A DNA stretch of 64,000 nucleotides from Oceaniferula marina. Lineage in GTDB: Bacteria; Verrucomicrobiota; Verrucomicrobiia; Verrucomicrobiales; Akkermansiaceae. Location: NCBI RefSeq assembly GCF_013391475.1, contig NZ_JACBAZ010000012.1:18064-82063 (forward strand). The letters are read 5' to 3'. The position numbers were made by a program, and so were the translations under genes. Positions 44,203 to 53,906 of this stretch are shown here, piece by piece (positions within the stretch are counted from its first letter, which is position 1; every line of letters begins with the position of its first letter). Below the pieces are notes generated by a model. It was not told the origin of the DNA and did no database searches. It saw only the letters and a program-made list of their open reading frames with translations.

Positions 44203-44682
44203 ATGTATCGCACAGGACTTGGATATGATGTCCACCAATTTGCCCTCGACCGTCCACTCATCCTCGGAGGAGTGGAAATCCCTCACACCCACGGCCTCGC
44301 AGGGCACTCGGATGCCGACGTGCTTTGTCACGCCATCGCCGATGCCTTGCTCGGAGCGCTCGGACTCCCCGATATCGGCCACTACTTCCCACCTACCGAT
44401 GACAGCATCGAAGGCATTTCCTCGTTAGAAATCCTCGAAAAATGTCGCGAGCTTCTGGCAGAACGCCAGGCCGTCATCCAGAACATCGATTCCTCCATGA
44501 TTGCCGAAGCCCCGAAAGTCCTGCCTCACGCCGAGGATATGAAAATCAAAATGGCAGAGGCTCTTTCCATTCAACCCAGCCAAATCGGCATCAAGGCAAC
44601 CACCAATGAAACCATGGGATTTGTCGGTCGAAAAGAAGGCATCGCAGCCCTCGCCAATGCCCTGATTTACATCCCGGATTGA
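44203..44682 (+). CDS. ispF: 2-C-methyl-D-erythritol 2,4-cyclodiphosphate synthase
   Basis: MEP isoprenoid pathway step that makes the cyclic diphosphate. Start at ATG 44203. Metal ligands D9, H11 (GYDVH) and H43 (AGHSDADVLCHAIADALLGA). Further motifs DIGHYFPPTD and KATTNETMGFVGRKEGIAA. 159 residues, exact family length. The overlapping longer frame from 44047 is a shadow of the MBL gene. Confidence 0.97.
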   Translation: MYRTGLGYDVHQFALDRPLILGGVEIPHTHGLAGHSDADVLCHAIADALLGALGLPDIGHYFPPTDDSIEGISSLEILEKCRELLAERQAVIQNIDSSMIAEAPKVLPHAEDMKIKMAEALSIQPSQIGIKATTNETMGFVGRKEGIAALANALIYIPD

Positions 44683-44714
44683 TTTCCAGCAGTCTAACTG
44701 CTAGAACAATCCCC

Positions 44715-45407
44715 ATGTCCACCATCCCAGACCTCCCTGAAGATGAGCGCCCGCGTGAACGTCTAGCCCGCCTGGGCGCCAGCGCTCTTAGCGATGCCGA
44801 GCTCTTGGCGATTTTTTTGAGAGTCGGAGTCAAAGGGTGCAGCGCCATCGAGGTAGGTCGCCAACTACTCAGTAAGTATGGCAGTCTGAACGCACTGGGC
44901 GGTCTCAGCATCCCCGAACTGGCCAGCGAACACGGATTGGGGCCGGCAAAAGCAGCCCAACTCAAGGCCGCCTTCGAGTTAGGTATCCGCTGTGCCCAAG
45001 AAAAAATGGCGAGTCAAGTCATGAACAGCGCCGATGCCATTTATCAGGCCATCGCTCCTCGTCTGGCCCACGAACGCCACGAACACATCCTGATTATCCT
45101 GCTCAACACCAAGCTCCAGGCCACCCAAACCATCGAGCTAAGCAAGGGCAATGCCAACACCGCTTTGTGCGAACCCCGCGACGTGCTCCACCACGTCCTG
45201 CTCGGCCAGGCACCGGCCTTTGTCCTGATCCACAACCACCCGTCCGGAGACCCAAGCCCGAGCCGCCAGGACATCAGCTTGACAAAAAAAATCCAGCAAG
45301 CCTGCGAAACCATGCACCTGCGATTTGTCGATCACGTCATCATCGGCCGCCCGGGAGACCAGCGCCCGCAACCATACTATTCGTTTGCCGGGGCCGGATT
45401 GCTCTAA
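44715..45407 (+). CDS. radC: RadC family JAMM-fold protein
   Basis: Start at ATG 44715 (MSTIPDLPEDERPRERLARL), the usual RadC beginning. Helix-hairpin-helix region (LSIPELASEHGLGPAKAAQL), then a JAMM/MPN+ metalloprotease-like domain with HNHPSGDPSPSRQD (H173, H175, D186). 230 residues. Despite its name, a DNA-repair role for RadC is not established. It lies 32 bases after ispF. Confidence 0.94.
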   Translation: MSTIPDLPEDERPRERLARLGASALSDAELLAIFLRVGVKGCSAIEVGRQLLSKYGSLNALGGLSIPELASEHGLGPAKAAQLKAAFELGIRCAQEKMASQVMNSADAIYQAIAPRLAHERHEHILIILLNTKLQATQTIELSKGNANTALCEPRDVLHHVLLGQAPAFVLIHNHPSGDPSPSRQDISLTKKIQQACETMHLRFVDHVIIGRPGDQRPQPYYSFAGAGLL

Positions 45408-45489
45408 GGAAATCCAAAATCCGGCAGGATTCTGACACACGCGAAGAAATATGGCGCGCCTGCTAGATGTATGCTATACCCAGCACGTC

Positions 45490-46950
45490 ATGAAACACTT
45501 CTTGCTTTCTCTCAGCGCCGCAACTGCACTATTTGCACCACTCAGCGCAGCGGATAAACCGAACATCGTTTTTATCCTCGCCGATGACCTCGGATACTCT
45601 GAGCTCGGTTGCTACGGCCAAAAGAAAATTAAAACACCACACGTCGACAAGCTCGCCAAAGAGGGCATGCGTTTCACTCAGCACTATACCGGAGCCCCGG
45701 TCTGCGCCCCGGCCCGTTGCGTCCTTCTGACAGGTAAACATCTGGCTCATGCTGAAATCCGGGGCAACCGGGACTCGGGCAACGGCCAACGCTTCCCCGG
45801 GCAATGGCCTCTGTCCGATCAGGCCCTGACCATCGCCGAGGTCTTAAAAGAGCAAGGGTATGCCACCGGTGCATTCGGCAAATGGGGGCTCGGCCCCACC
45901 CAATCCAGTGGAGCTCCGAACAAGCAAGGTTTTAACCGCTTCTACGGGTTTATCTGCCAGCGCAACGCCCACAGCTACTACCCACCCTACCTCGACAGCG
46001 ACGACAAAGAAATCACGATCAATGAGCATCCCATCCCGGGCCACAAGCGACAAAAAGAAGGAACCGTCAAAGCCGAAGACTACCGCGCTGAACATTACGC
46101 CCCCGACCTCGTGCTCAAAGAAGCTCTCGACTTTATTGATACCCACAAAGACCAACCCTTTTTCCTCTACCTCCCCTTTATCGAGCCTCATGTCGCCATC
46201 CAGCCACCCCAGGAGTGGATCGACAAGTATCCAAAAGGCTGGGACAACAAACCCTACCGCGGCGAGCGAGGCTACCTCCCGCACCCCCGCCCGAATGCCG
46301 GTTACGCAGCCATGATCTCGGACCTCGACGAACACGTCGGAGCCATCATCCAACGCCTCGACCAACACGGACTGAGCAACAACACCCTGGTGATTTTTAC
46401 ATCGGATAACGGCCCTACGCATAACGTCGGCGGCGTCACCACCGAGTTCTTTAACTCCACCCTCAACCTCCGGGGGAAAAAAGGCAGCTGCTACGAAGGT
46501 GGCCTGCGCATCCCCTGCATCGTTCGCTGGCCGGGGAAAGTCAAAGCAGGTAGCCAAACAGACGCGGCAAGCTACTTCCCCGACTGGTTCCCCACCCTCT
46601 GCGATATCTCCGGAAGCAAACGCCCGGACACCAACCTCGACGGCGTCACGCTCGCCCCCGTGCTCGAAGGAGGCGAGCTCCCGGAACGACACGAACCGAT
46701 GATCTGGGAGTTCAGCGGCTACGGAGGAATCATCGCCATCCGCCACGGCAAATGGAAAGCCATCAAACGTGGGCTAAAACGGAAGGGCAAACCCGGCAAA
46801 TGGGAACTCTACGACATCGAAAAAGACCGGGCAGAAAGCAAGGACCTCGCCGACAAATATCCGGAAACCATCAAGCAGATCGAACAACGGTGGCTACGGA
46901 CCCGAACCGTCGAACCCGACTTCCCGCTCCCGGACATCGACCGCAAGTAA
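45490..46950 (+). CDS. Secreted formylglycine-type sulfatase
   Basis: Start at ATG 45490 (MKHFLLSLSAATALFAPLSA), signal peptide. Metal ligands D32, D33 (ILADDLGYSELGCYG) and C-x-P-x-R signature CAPAR at 72-76, with Ala where the consensus usually has Ser, a tolerated change. FGKWGLGPTQ and FTSDNGPTHN are the other core motifs. 486 residues. Close in plan to the 3982 sulfatase (CYGQKKIKTPHVDKLAKEGM versus CYGQKKIKTPHIDQLAEEGM), so they are paralogues. The substrate is probably a sulfated polysaccharide. Confidence 0.93.
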   Translation: MKHFLLSLSAATALFAPLSAADKPNIVFILADDLGYSELGCYGQKKIKTPHVDKLAKEGMRFTQHYTGAPVCAPARCVLLTGKHLAHAEIRGNRDSGNGQRFPGQWPLSDQALTIAEVLKEQGYATGAFGKWGLGPTQSSGAPNKQGFNRFYGFICQRNAHSYYPPYLDSDDKEITINEHPIPGHKRQKEGTVKAEDYRAEHYAPDLVLKEALDFIDTHKDQPFFLYLPFIEPHVAIQPPQEWIDKYPKGWDNKPYRGERGYLPHPRPNAGYAAMISDLDEHVGAIIQRLDQHGLSNNTLVIFTSDNGPTHNVGGVTTEFFNSTLNLRGKKGSCYEGGLRIPCIVRWPGKVKAGSQTDAASYFPDWFPTLCDISGSKRPDTNLDGVTLAPVLEGGELPERHEPMIWEFSGYGGIIAIRHGKWKAIKRGLKRKGKPGKWELYDIEKDRAESKDLADKYPETIKQIEQRWLRTRTVEPDFPLPDIDRK

Positions 46951-46993
46951 TCCTCCGAGCCCGTATCCATAACCCAGCGCTTCATCCATTTTC

Positions 46994-48499
46994 ATGCACC
47001 AGTCCTTCAGTCGTTTTCTGATTCTGCTCGCCGTCTTTTTTGCCGCCTTCCTCGGGGTAATCCTCGTTCGAAAGGCAAAAAACGGCGATGACCTGTTCCA
47101 TTTCCTTAAAAACAACGATCCGGTCACAGCCAGCCCCAACGGCGACTACACCCTGCGTCGCGACCCCGCTGTGGACCTCAACGACGTTCGCGTCCTGGCT
47201 GCGATCAATGCAGAGAGTGCCGCCTTGGTTCGTTCAGTAATGCCCTCGGTGGTCAGCATCGATACCGCCGGAGTTCGCCATGAACGCCGGCGCGACTTCT
47301 GGGGGCGCACATGGGTACAGCCCCGAACCGTTCAGGGGCAAGGCTCCGGGGTGATCGTCTCCAAGGAAGGCCACGTGCTGACCAACCACCACGTCATCAC
47401 CGGCAACCCAAGAATCCGTCTGACCATGCACGACGGCTCGGTGCACTCCGCCAAAATCATCGGCTCCGACCCCACGGTCGATATCGCCGTGCTGAAAATC
47501 GAAAGCCCGGGACCATTCAAGGCTCTCAAATTCGGCAACTCGGAAAAAACCGAAGTCGGCAATGTGGTATTTGCCATCGGCAGCCCCTTCGGACTCGGTG
47601 AAACGGTCACCGACGGCCGAATCTCAGCCAAAAAACGATCATTCTCAGACAGTCAGGTCGACCTCCTACAGACTTCCGCCGCCATCAACCCCGGCAACTC
47701 AGGCGGACCGCTGGTCAACATCCAGGGAGAAATCATCGGCATCAATTCACGCATTTACTCCACCGACCGCAAAAACCCCGGGTTCCAAGGCATTAGTTTT
47801 GCCGTGCCGTCCAATGCCGCACTGGTCACCATGCGCCACATCCTAGCCCGGGGCCGCCCGGTTCGTGGCTTTCTCGGTATGGCCTTGGAAAACGTCGACA
47901 GAAGCGCCCGAAAGGAACTCAAATATGATCAACCCGGAGGAGTACGCGTCATGGGAGTGGCCCCGGATGCCCCGGCACTCAAAGCCGGCATCAAGAAAAA
48001 CGACATCATCACCCACTTCAACAAGGACACCGTCGGCAATACCCGCGAACTCATCCGCTTCATTCAACAAAGCAAAGTGGGAACGGAAGTCACGCTGATG
48101 GTTTGGCGGGACAACGCCCAGGAAAGCATCACCGCCACCATCGGCGATGCCGAAAAATTCAATCAACAACTGCTTCAAAATGAAGGGGGCAACGGCATCC
48201 AAAAAATCGACACCAAAGCCATCCTCAATGCGATCGGCCTGATCGTCCGCAACCCGAATAGCCGGGAACAAGAGCAAGGAATCCGGGGTGTCTTTATCGA
48301 ACAAATCCTACCGGAAAGCCAACTCAAGGGCAAACTGCTCACCGGCGACCTCATCCGCGCCGTCAATGGCCGCCAGGTCACCGACAAAAACGATTTTTTC
48401 CAACGCTTGGTTGTCTCGCTCAGCGTTCAGAATACCGAACTCTTCATTCAACGAGGGAAGAACTCCATCCGTTTGACACTCTCGCCGATGAAACAATAA
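46994..48499 (+). CDS. HtrA/DegP-type serine protease with two PDZ domains
   Basis: Periplasmic quality-control protease anchored by an N-terminal segment (FLILLAVFFAAFLGVILV, no clear cleavage site). Trypsin-like triad: His in VLTNHHVITG near 132, Asp in DPTVDIAVLKI near 163, Ser in INPGNSGGPLVN near 237. PDZ1 about 285-385 (GFLGMALENV, PALKAGIKKNDII) and PDZ2 about 410-500 (LKGKLLTGDLIRAVNG). 501 residues. It follows the sulfatase by 43 bases and may share its transcript. Confidence 0.94.
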   Translation: MHQSFSRFLILLAVFFAAFLGVILVRKAKNGDDLFHFLKNNDPVTASPNGDYTLRRDPAVDLNDVRVLAAINAESAALVRSVMPSVVSIDTAGVRHERRRDFWGRTWVQPRTVQGQGSGVIVSKEGHVLTNHHVITGNPRIRLTMHDGSVHSAKIIGSDPTVDIAVLKIESPGPFKALKFGNSEKTEVGNVVFAIGSPFGLGETVTDGRISAKKRSFSDSQVDLLQTSAAINPGNSGGPLVNIQGEIIGINSRIYSTDRKNPGFQGISFAVPSNAALVTMRHILARGRPVRGFLGMALENVDRSARKELKYDQPGGVRVMGVAPDAPALKAGIKKNDIITHFNKDTVGNTRELIRFIQQSKVGTEVTLMVWRDNAQESITATIGDAEKFNQQLLQNEGGNGIQKIDTKAILNAIGLIVRNPNSREQEQGIRGVFIEQILPESQLKGKLLTGDLIRAVNGRQVTDKNDFFQRLVVSLSVQNTELFIQRGKNSIRLTLSPMKQ

Positions 48500-48514
48500 A
48501 CCCCGGAAACAAAC

Positions 48515-48712
48515 TCAGGGCTTTTTCTCTGCGGGCTTGGCAGGCTGCGGGTAAGGCGAAGGCTTGTTGCCACTCCACCCGGTTCCGTAACCGGTATTTT
48601 GGATCCCCTCACCCAACTTCTGGATATCACGCCCCATTCCGATATAGGTGTTGCAGGAACTCAAACTCCCGACACCCACTGACAAAGCCATCAATAGAAA
48701 CAACTTCTTCAT
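48515..48712 (-). CDS. Entericidin-like small lipoprotein
   Basis: 65 residues; start at ATG 48712 (MKKLFLLMALSVGVGSLSSC) with lipobox L-S-S-C (Cys 20). Mature part NTYIGMGRDIQKLGEGIQNT matches the entericidin A/B pattern (CNTxxGxGxDIxxxGxxI). A Pro-rich tail (PSPYPQPAKPAEKKP) is longer than in entericidins. Entericidins are stress-related toxin/antidote lipoproteins in E. coli, but in other phyla the role is unknown. Convergent with htrA. Confidence 0.82.
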   Translation of the reverse strand: MKKLFLLMALSVGVGSLSSCNTYIGMGRDIQKLGEGIQNTGYGTGWSGNKPSPYPQPAKPAEKKP

Positions 48713-48789
48713 ACGCGTGATCCCTAACCTCTCCGTCACGATTTGCAACTGCAATTTGACTCGACCTACCCGGAGCTCGGTCCGGCAGC

Positions 48790-49245
48790 CTAGCCCAGGT
48801 ACTCTGCCCAGGAACTCGTCGTTTCCCAGACCCGGATCTTGTATAGTCTGACCTCGGGGCGCACTGGGTATTCCGGATCGGGTTGCTCAACAAAACGCTG
48901 GAGCGCCGCAGTGGTGTGCTCGTAAATCGTCCGGGCCATCACTTCCGTCGTCGGATCCTCCCCTTCAAATCCAATAATCCGGTCCCCATAGGTTTGCTGG
49001 AAAAAAGCATACTGGGGGTCCTCGGTATTCATGCACAACGCATGGTCGTATTCATCGAGAAAATCGCCGATCATCCGCCCGATCAGCTTAAAATCGAAAA
49101 TCATTTCCCGGTTATCCAAGCTATCCGCCTCAAAAACCAGCTCCACCTTGCGGGTGTGCCCGTGAGGGAATCGGCATTTATCCGGGTGCTTCGAGAGCAG
49201 GTGGCCGTTCTCCACCTCGATCATTTTACAAATTCGGTAAGGCAT
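48790..49245 (-). CDS. queD: 6-carboxytetrahydropterin synthase family protein
   Basis: Pterin enzyme of the queuosine and 7-deazaguanine pathway (or 6-pyruvoyl-tetrahydropterin synthase-like). Zinc ligands H15 (ENGHLL), H28 and H30 (FPHGHT); catalytic C24 in DKCRF; FDFKLIGRMI and a late VWETTSSWAEY with the Glu substrate anchor. 151 residues. No other queuosine genes adjoin it, so the exact product is inferred from family only. Confidence 0.88.
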   Translation of the reverse strand: MPYRICKMIEVENGHLLSKHPDKCRFPHGHTRKVELVFEADSLDNREMIFDFKLIGRMIGDFLDEYDHALCMNTEDPQYAFFQQTYGDRIIGFEGEDPTTEVMARTIYEHTTAALQRFVEQPDPEYPVRPEVRLYKIRVWETTSSWAEYLG

Positions 49246-49426
49246 ATCTCGCTATGGGGTGTCTTTCGCGAGATCCTACACGCATCCACTCTGATTGCAA
49301 CCTATTGCAAGAACATGAGCAAGCGATGCAAGTCATCGGATTGACAATCCAACATGAAAAAAGCCGATCATTACCAAAACCGCAGACCAAAACCGCAGAC
49401 CGATGCCCCACGGCCAGACGTCCCCT

Positions 49427-50245
49427 TTATTTCGCCCGTCGGAGGATCAGGATCAGAGCGCCGAGGCCAAGAAGGGCTGAAGATGAAGGTTCAGGGATGG
49501 CCGCAGCTTGAATTTCAGCAGCAGTGAGAACCGTATCAAAATACTTAACTTCATCCATATGACCATCAAAGTTTTCCGTTCCCCCAGCCCGGCCACCGAA
49601 TTTCGTATCCGCCCCGGTTTCTTCTTTATAGCCACTGACGGTTGCCGTTCCCTGAGACACACCGTTCACAAAATATTCGACACTCCCATTGTTGTAGGTC
49701 ATGGCCACATACTGCCAGGTATTGGTAAGCAGATCCGTGGATGAACGGGTTCCGTCCAACACACCGAAGGCCGTAAACCTAAGTTTGCTGGAATTGATCG
49801 CAAATTTCCATCCGTTGCTGCCGGTTCCTGCAGCGGCAATCACATGCGTTCCGGTGATGACGTCCGGGTTGATCCATGCGGCCACCGTCATCTGCCCAAC
49901 TCCGTTTCCGCTTGACTCGTTAATCAGGTTATTGATCACCGACGGATTACCAGTAATCGCGTAGTTGCCAGCGCTTGGATTATTGAGCTCGGCCGCAGTG
50001 CCAAAGCTCGCAGCCGTGCCAGCGGAAACAACGATAGGACCATAGGTTCCGGCCGTCACACTAGATTCACCTAGAATCGGAACTCCCGCTCGAGTTGCGG
50101 TGCCCGCATTCGCTACGGCATCCTCAACGGTGTTGCTTCCAACAGCCTCATCCAATTTATAATGTGCAATAAGTGCCCCATGTGCCACAAGTCCCAAGCC
50201 CAAGGAGAACATCATAGCCAACGCGCTTGTTTTAGTTTTCATCAT
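49427..50245 (-). CDS. PEP-CTERM protein with LamG-like domain
   Basis: Start at tandem ATGs 50245/50242 (MMKTKTSALAMMFSLGLGLV), signal peptide. Concanavalin-like LamG/laminin-G fold: LIAHYKLDEAVGSNTVEDAV, MTVAAWINPDVITGTHVI, VAMTYNNGSVEYFVNGVSQG, HMDEVKYFDTVLTAAEI. It ends IPEPSSSALLGLGALILIL plus RRAK, a PEP-CTERM tail. 272 residues. A surface-sorted, probably glycan-binding protein of unknown partner. Confidence 0.88.
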   Translation of the reverse strand: MMKTKTSALAMMFSLGLGLVAHGALIAHYKLDEAVGSNTVEDAVANAGTATRAGVPILGESSVTAGTYGPIVVSAGTAASFGTAAELNNPSAGNYAITGNPSVINNLINESSGNGVGQMTVAAWINPDVITGTHVIAAAGTGSNGWKFAINSSKLRFTAFGVLDGTRSSTDLLTNTWQYVAMTYNNGSVEYFVNGVSQGTATVSGYKEETGADTKFGGRAGGTENFDGHMDEVKYFDTVLTAAEIQAAAIPEPSSSALLGLGALILILRRAK

Positions 50246-50634
50246 TTTTCTAATATCGTTTGACGTTTTGACTGACGAGACCACATCCTTACGCAGTTCA
50301 TAATCGATGTCAATCTAGATAAAAAACTTCGTATTCCCACTCTACGCACAGATCCATAACTCACTCAAAATTAATCAATTAAACCCAAGATCTCACAAAC
50401 ACACAGTCCTAACTGCTGTCATTTTTTCCGGCGGCGACAAACCAGCCCAGCCCCGGCCCCGGCCACTACGAGCAAAAAGAGCGGGCCGGGCGGCTCCAGA
50501 CAGCGACCGAGTCCAAGGCCCTCCCCCGAGATCAAGATCAACCTACCTAGACTCAATATGACGGCCTCATACGCAACACACGGTTTCAAATCTCATAGAT
50601 ATACCCCGCGTCATCAGATGCTTGCCCCTTGGTC
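50246..50634. other. 389-base gap with a PEP-CTERM remnant
   Basis: Lies between two minus-strand genes. The only structured content I see is the open stretch 50419-50592 described separately. The A+T-rich part near 50300-50400 probably carries the promoter of the LamG gene. Confidence 0.5.
50419..50592 (-). pseudogene. Orphan PEP-CTERM tail, remnant downstream of GH89 gene
   Basis: A start-less minus-strand frame of 57 codons ends LEPPGPLFLLVVAGAGAGL then VCRRRKK and TGA, which has every part of a PEP-CTERM signal (E-P-P, hydrophobic stretch, basic cluster). It is in the same frame as the GH89 gene upstream but is separated from it by TAA and three TGA codons. It is probably the end of a decayed sorted protein, or a tail once fused to the enzyme. 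Confidence 0.5.
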
Positions 50635-53175
50635 TTACTGAACCAAAAGGATCATACCATTGGAACTCACGCCTTTCGTGGTGCGCACCTCCGCTCGCAA
50701 ACGGATGGTATTATTGACCTGCATCCCGGCTGGCAGCGCAACGTCATACTTGTTGTTGCGGTGAAAATCGCCAGCCTCTCCCGGATGACGGTCGAGCGCA
50801 ACTTGCTGGCCATCCGCAATGAGGGCCACTGAACGAATATCCAGTCGGTGATGGCCACCCGTAAAAACAAACCTGACACCCTTCATACGTTTTAACTGTT
50901 CCGTTGTAACGGGCAGGTCCAACGTGACCCATGTATCTTTTTTTAGATCATTGGGGGCCCAATAGGCAACCGCATCAAGTTTGGAGGCCTTGGTCCGAGG
51001 GACCTTTTGTTTCATGGCTCGCTCAACCAGTTCCGCAGCTTGAACGGCGGGATTGGCATAGACGGCCACTTTGCTCACCCCCGGGTTCTGTAGCCATGTG
51101 GCTTCCCAAGCACGACGGTCAAATGGTTCTCCTTGTATCCGTGATGCGATCACCTTCTGTATCCTAGGTACGTAAAAATCCCGGATTAATCCCGACCACA
51201 TCCGGCAAGCATAGTCGTTTACAGGTGGCCCCCAGGTCGTAATGATTTGCTTCGCATTAGTCTCATAAAAATCACTCTGCCGATCTGATGTGCTGTGCGC
51301 TCGCGCTAAATCAATCCAGCGGTCCAGACGGTGAAGTGAGTGCGATTGCAGTAACCGGTCCGCATCCAACAACAGTTCAACACCTCGCTTCGCTGCCCGA
51401 TCCGCCACAGCCATATCACCTAACGAAACCGAATGAGCAATGGCTGCAAAATAATCTTCCGCATGCAAACTTAACACAATCGCCGACATCTCTACCGCGT
51501 CGTCCCTGTAATTCGCATTCTCAGCATGCTGATCCGCCACGGAGAGGAAGGTTTGCACAGCCCGGAAAAATTTGGGGTCACGGTAAACATTGCCTCGACC
51601 TAACTTCATTTTTTGCCACCCAAACGCGGGATGAGGTGTAAACCATGAATAAACGCTTTGGTGAAGTTGCTGCCACGCCTGAGCCAATGCTGGATCATCT
51701 GACTGATAGCGATTTTTGGCGTAATCTTTCAACCATGGCCCAAGCTCCACGGCCTGCTTTGACCAAGCGGTGTCACTCATCAACTCATAAAGTACCTCGT
51801 TATTTTCCAAACCTTCCCCCGAAATGGTAAAGCCGACCAAGTTCCCTTTTCCAGAATGCTGCAATGTTTTGGCCACCTGACTGGCATAAAAGTTCATTTT
51901 TCCGCAATAGGGAGTTTTCCCTCCCATGTTAGGAACATAACCCATGACCCAGCTTCTGCCATGGAAGCCTGAAAAATCATCCCAGTTCGGGTTATAATCA
52001 TTAGCATAATCAAGAACCAGTAATCGGTCATTTGGCACCGACTCTAGCAAAGCTTTCACCGTATCCTTATTCCAAATATAACGCTGGTAATTAAACATCC
52101 ACCCCTGAAGCGTCCAAATGGCATCAGGTGCCGCCGCGGTTATCGCCTCATAAGTGCGTTTACCATAATTGGCGAGCATTTCCGTGGCCGGAACTCCCGT
52201 CTTCGGCAACTTCATCTCGTTGAACGAATCCACCAGAATATATTTGGCCTCGCCAAACTCATTCTGCCACTCGATCAAGTAGTCCTTGGTAATCGCAGCA
52301 AAAACAGGATGATCAGGCAGCATCACCACCGGCCGTTGAGACTCCGGAAAGCCTCCATTCCAGTGGGTAGTGTGTAATTCGATCTCGGGATGAATACGCT
52401 TAATTGCAGGGGGAACAAATCCTGCAAACCCTTGCACCACCGGTTCAATACCGATCTCGCGCATGCGCTTCAGAACATGATGCTGAAGCTTGATTTGTGA
52501 TTGGTGCCAATCCGCGCTCAGCTTACCACCGACTTGACGAATACAGCCCATACGGTGAAACGGCAAATGCGCGGGACCAGTCTGATAGGCTTCGATTTCC
52601 TGCCGACTCAATCCCATCTTCAGCCAAACTCTCTCGAGAATCGCTTCAGACGCAATCGGGTTGAGGATCATGTTGTAGCCATGCATCGCCAGCCAATCAA
52701 GCTCCTGACTCCATCGTTCCACAGTCCAATACGGAGTTGTATAACCAAAGGTAACAGCATTGTAACAGTGCCGAATTTTAAACGGGGTTTCACCTCGGAT
52801 TGGTGAACAATCAGGCCACTGGTCAGGGATGTTCAATCTCGCCCCCGCCCAACCGACTGTTCCCATATGATGGGCGCGTAGATAGTCATAGACACCACGG
52901 CAAATCGCTACCACGGAGCTGCCCCTGATGCTAAGCAAGTCCGGTGACGACTGATATTCATATTGATCTCTCCCATCGACCTGAGGCAATACACCCAAGC
53001 TGATACGTGAAGCTACGTGCTCTCCCATCACGCGGGAGAGCACGCCTTTGGCAGCTTCCGTCACCTTCGCTCTCTGACCTGCAGTAATCTCTGCAGCCTC
53101 CGCAATGTCTGCAGCCAATAAAATCGGCATCAATAGAACAGCCGTTAGAATAGAGGTCGTTAAACGAAACATCAT
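50635..53175 (-). CDS. Alpha-N-acetylglucosaminidase, GH89
   Basis: NAGLU-type exo-glycosidase removing terminal alpha-GlcNAc from heparan sulfate-like or mucin-like glycans. Signal peptide MMFRLTTSILTAVLLMPILL to ADIAEAA. GH89 motifs: MGTVGWAGARL, RHCYNAVTFGYTTPYWTVER, MHGYNMILNP, and likely catalytic glutamates in VDSFNEMKLP near 319 and ISGEGLENNEV near 451, at spacings like human NAGLU (E316, E446). The last 130 residues look like an added beta-sandwich (DTWVTLDLPVTTEQLKRMKG). 846 residues. It is the last gene of an operon with the PEP-CTERM and GATase-like genes. Confidence 0.93.
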   Translation of the reverse strand: MMFRLTTSILTAVLLMPILLAADIAEAAEITAGQRAKVTEAAKGVLSRVMGEHVASRISLGVLPQVDGRDQYEYQSSPDLLSIRGSSVVAICRGVYDYLRAHHMGTVGWAGARLNIPDQWPDCSPIRGETPFKIRHCYNAVTFGYTTPYWTVERWSQELDWLAMHGYNMILNPIASEAILERVWLKMGLSRQEIEAYQTGPAHLPFHRMGCIRQVGGKLSADWHQSQIKLQHHVLKRMREIGIEPVVQGFAGFVPPAIKRIHPEIELHTTHWNGGFPESQRPVVMLPDHPVFAAITKDYLIEWQNEFGEAKYILVDSFNEMKLPKTGVPATEMLANYGKRTYEAITAAAPDAIWTLQGWMFNYQRYIWNKDTVKALLESVPNDRLLVLDYANDYNPNWDDFSGFHGRSWVMGYVPNMGGKTPYCGKMNFYASQVAKTLQHSGKGNLVGFTISGEGLENNEVLYELMSDTAWSKQAVELGPWLKDYAKNRYQSDDPALAQAWQQLHQSVYSWFTPHPAFGWQKMKLGRGNVYRDPKFFRAVQTFLSVADQHAENANYRDDAVEMSAIVLSLHAEDYFAAIAHSVSLGDMAVADRAAKRGVELLLDADRLLQSHSLHRLDRWIDLARAHSTSDRQSDFYETNAKQIITTWGPPVNDYACRMWSGLIRDFYVPRIQKVIASRIQGEPFDRRAWEATWLQNPGVSKVAVYANPAVQAAELVERAMKQKVPRTKASKLDAVAYWAPNDLKKDTWVTLDLPVTTEQLKRMKGVRFVFTGGHHRLDIRSVALIADGQQVALDRHPGEAGDFHRNNKYDVALPAGMQVNNTIRLRAEVRTTKGVSSNGMILLVQ

Positions 53176-53208
53176 CAGTATAAAAGGTCACCTTTTCATC
53201 CAATCGCA

Positions 53209-53886
53209 TCAGACCGACGCCATTCTTCTGCGATGCAGCAGCAGACCAGAACAAGAAATGAGCAAAAGCGAAGCCGCACCGGGCTCGGGAACGGGTTGTG
53301 TTTGAAATGCCACCTCGTTAATCCCTCCCACATACTCCCCAAAGCTGTCAACATTAGCCTGATTCAATGATATGGAAACTTCTGACACATTGCTTAGATT
53401 GTAACTACTTAAATCGATCAAGTCGGCGACATGGCTTGTTTGACTCAAGTCAGGGGTACTTATATTAAATGTTCCGATGGTGCTTAATCCGCTCCCAGTA
53501 TTCACAGCAACCGTAATAGACGAGGCATGACTATTAGGTCTATTAGCCTGGGTATAACTCCAAAATGCCAAGGTCGTGAGCTGATCTTCAATAGCAGTAG
53601 TAAAACTATAGGTGACAGTCACATCCAATACATCGGGTGCTCCTGCGTTCTGGGTTAAATACTGGATATCTCTATTATATCCTCTCTCATGTGTGACAGT
53701 GCTCAGGTTAGCATCCGTCAAGGTAGCTGAAAGCCCGGACCCATCAATAGTATGGTCAATACCCGTGTTGCTTGCGGGATTTGAATGTGCTCCTGCAAGG
53801 CTTACAGCATCAGGTATAACAATTGCGGCTGATAAACTCGCGGACATTGCCGACAAGGCACATAGGGTAACATTTACTCTTTTCAT
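53209..53886 (-). CDS. PEP-CTERM sorted secreted protein
   Basis: Start at ATG 53886 (MKRVNVTLCALSAMSASLSA), signal peptide; 67 residues of upstream frame overlap the previous gene and are not real. A beta-rich body (VTYSFTTAIEDQLTTLAFWS) and the ending PVPEPGAASLLLISCSGLLL plus HRRR. 225 residues. It lies 20 bases after the GATase-like gene and 33 before the GH89 gene, so it is part of that operon. Confidence 0.85.
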   Translation of the reverse strand: MKRVNVTLCALSAMSASLSAAIVIPDAVSLAGAHSNPASNTGIDHTIDGSGLSATLTDANLSTVTHERGYNRDIQYLTQNAGAPDVLDVTVTYSFTTAIEDQLTTLAFWSYTQANRPNSHASSITVAVNTGSGLSTIGTFNISTPDLSQTSHVADLIDLSSYNLSNVSEVSISLNQANVDSFGEYVGGINEVAFQTQPVPEPGAASLLLISCSGLLLHRRRMASV

Positions 53887-53906
53887 AATTTTTTGTTGTT
53901 TTGTAT

